Below are positions 63,231 through 64,000 of a DNA stretch of 64,000 nucleotides, one piece after another (within the stretch, counting starts at the first letter, position 1; each line of letters starts with the position of its first letter). Under the pieces are notes generated by a model. The model was given only the letters and a program-made list of their open reading frames with translations, ran no database searches and was not told where the DNA came from. A program made the position numbers and the translations under genes. This DNA is from Klugiella xanthotipulae. GTDB lineage: Bacteria; Actinomycetota; Actinomycetes; Actinomycetales; Microbacteriaceae. Where the stretch lies: positions 558,001 through 622,000 of the forward strand of contig NZ_VFPN01000003.1 in assembly GCF_006716695.1 (NCBI RefSeq), given 5' to 3'.

Positions 63231-64000
63231 TTGTCGTCCTCCTCCGTGTCCATCCACGTGCGATTGCTGCCCGAGAGCACGATATCCCAGGTGTAACCTG
63301 TGGCCCACTCATGCTGGGTTACATCGTGATCGTACTGAGCCACCAGGCGGTCACGCGCCTTCTGATCGGTGATCGATTGGTAGATTGGGTCGAGCGCAAA
63401 CAGTGGGTCGCCCGGAAAATACATCTGCGTAATCATGCGCTGCGTGAAGTCGGTGCCAAACAGCGAGAAGTGGATATGTGCGGGCCGCCACGCGTTGTGG
63501 TGATTCTTCCACGGGTAGGGACCCGGCTTAATCGTGATGAACTCGTATGAGCCGTCATCCCCCGTGAGGCAGCGGCCCACACCCGTGAAATTGGGGTCGA
63601 TGGGGGCCGGGTGCTGGTCACGCTTGTGGATGTAGCGACCGGCCGAGTTGGCCTGCCACACCTCCACGAGCTGATTGCGCACGGGGCGGCCATCACCGTC
63701 CAAAACCCGCCCACGCACGATCATCCGCTCGCCCAGTGGATCGCCATTGTGCTGAATGGTCAGGTCGCTTTCCAACTTGTGTACATCGCGGTGACCGAAC
63801 GCCGGCGACCACAGTTCGATGGTCTCAGGGTCGGTGTGGCGCAGATCCTTAGTCGGGTGGCGCAGGATGGAACTCCGATAGGGCGGAAAGTCAATGCGGG
63901 GTTGGGTCTCTTCGCTGAGACTCCCCGCGGCCTTCCCTGTCTCATAGGCGCTGTGGATGACCCGCATATCCTCGCTGATCTCGGCCTGTGTGTTCGCGGC
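63227..64000 (-). CDS. pcaH: Protocatechuate 3,4-dioxygenase beta subunit, 5' end outside window
   Basis: The catalytic subunit that opens protocatechuate with O2 at a non-haem Fe(III). At least 257 residues are visible and the frame is open to the right edge; an internal ATG at 63967 is possible but the reading continues. Iron-site segments are RYIHKRDQHPAPIDPNFTG, KPGPYPWKNH (Tyr) and RPAHIHFSLFG (both His). RIDFPPYRSSILRHP is the typical N-terminal arm. First visible gene of the leftward pca operon. Confidence 0.95.
   Translation of the reverse strand, partial: AANTQAEISEDMRVIHSAYETGKAAGSLSEETQPRIDFPPYRSSILRHPTKDLRHTDPETIELWSPAFGHRDVHKLESDLTIQHNGDPLGERMIVRGRVLDGDGRPVRNQLVEVWQANSAGRYIHKRDQHPAPIDPNFTGVGRCLTGDDGSYEFITIKPGPYPWKNHHNAWRPAHIHFSLFGTDFTQRMITQMYFPGDPLFALDPIYQSITDQKARDRLVAQYDHDVTQHEWATGYTWDIVLSGSNRTWMDTEEDDK

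Noticed and set aside
1-64000. tRNA genes, insertion sequences, integrases or phage genes
   Set aside because: I looked for T-loop consensus sequences, transposase motifs and terminal inverted repeats on both strands and saw none I could defend.

Overview
The window is high-GC DNA with dense, short-spaced genes and frequent GTG starts. The gene set points to a Gram-positive actinobacterium, most likely Microbacteriaceae: a protocatechuate operon with a fused pcaL, an Rv2578c-type radical SAM protein behind a mycobacterial-type SOS box, a DUF3516 helicase, LxxTG-like cell-wall sorting and Tat lipoproteins. Family and order are inferred from gene content only. No rRNA, tRNA, CRISPR array, transposase or phage gene was seen.

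Layout. 1-1588: 3' part of a fatty acid desaturase, translationally coupled to an unrecognised protein. 2109-4115: a cold-shock protein with a strong terminator, then a Tat/lipoprotein multicopper oxidase. 4177-6937: small membrane protein, SRPBCC protein, AraC-type regulator, PfkB-type kinase. 6948-9302: DNA-alkylation repair (ogt, tag) facing a radical SAM gene with a LexA-like box. 9363-17960: NAD(P)-binding DUF2867 protein, alpha/beta hydrolase, VanZ/RDD membrane protein, a DUF3516 RNA/DNA helicase and a short UvrA-like ATPase. 18315-23204: a very large secreted nuclease/5'-nucleotidase with a cell-wall sorting tail. 23415-26602: aldo/keto reductase, NIPSNAP, GNAT and aminotransferase genes, with a 54-bp inverted copy of an internal piece of the aminotransferase beside it. 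26748-34250: a 2,038-residue helicase-nuclease (DUF4011-type), a decayed YbhB/YbcL gene and a membrane protein. 34263-41243: aldehyde dehydrogenase with its DUF779 partner, then a giant surface protein of about ten Ig-like repeats. 41514-46737: MarR regulator, baeRF-like protein, DMP19-like protein, AlkC-like repair protein with an SOS-like site, SDR and TetR genes. 46874-50839: decayed amidohydrolase, NhaC antiporter, tandem VOC proteins, decayed GH114-like lipoprotein. 50976-54978: dicarboxylate transporter divergent from its DcuS/DcuR-type two-component system. 55007-56275: an AT-rich lipoprotein hydrolase, compositionally foreign. 56556-64000: the protocatechuate branch of the beta-ketoadipate pathway, transcribed leftward as pcaH-G-B-L-F-I-J-R.

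Functional threads. (1) DNA repair is over-represented (Ogt, Tag, AlkC-like, UvrA-like, two helicases, radical SAM), and two of these genes carry SOS-box-like dyads. (2) Aromatic acid use: the pca operon converts protocatechuate to acetyl-CoA and succinyl-CoA, and DctA/DcuSR nearby imports C4-dicarboxylates. (3) Extracellular nucleic-acid scavenging is combined in one fused enzyme. (4) Gene decay: at least three genes survive only as their two ends, with the middle deleted in place, suggesting recent erosion by internal deletion. The candidate for an under-described system is the lone giant helicase-nuclease at 26748-32864.
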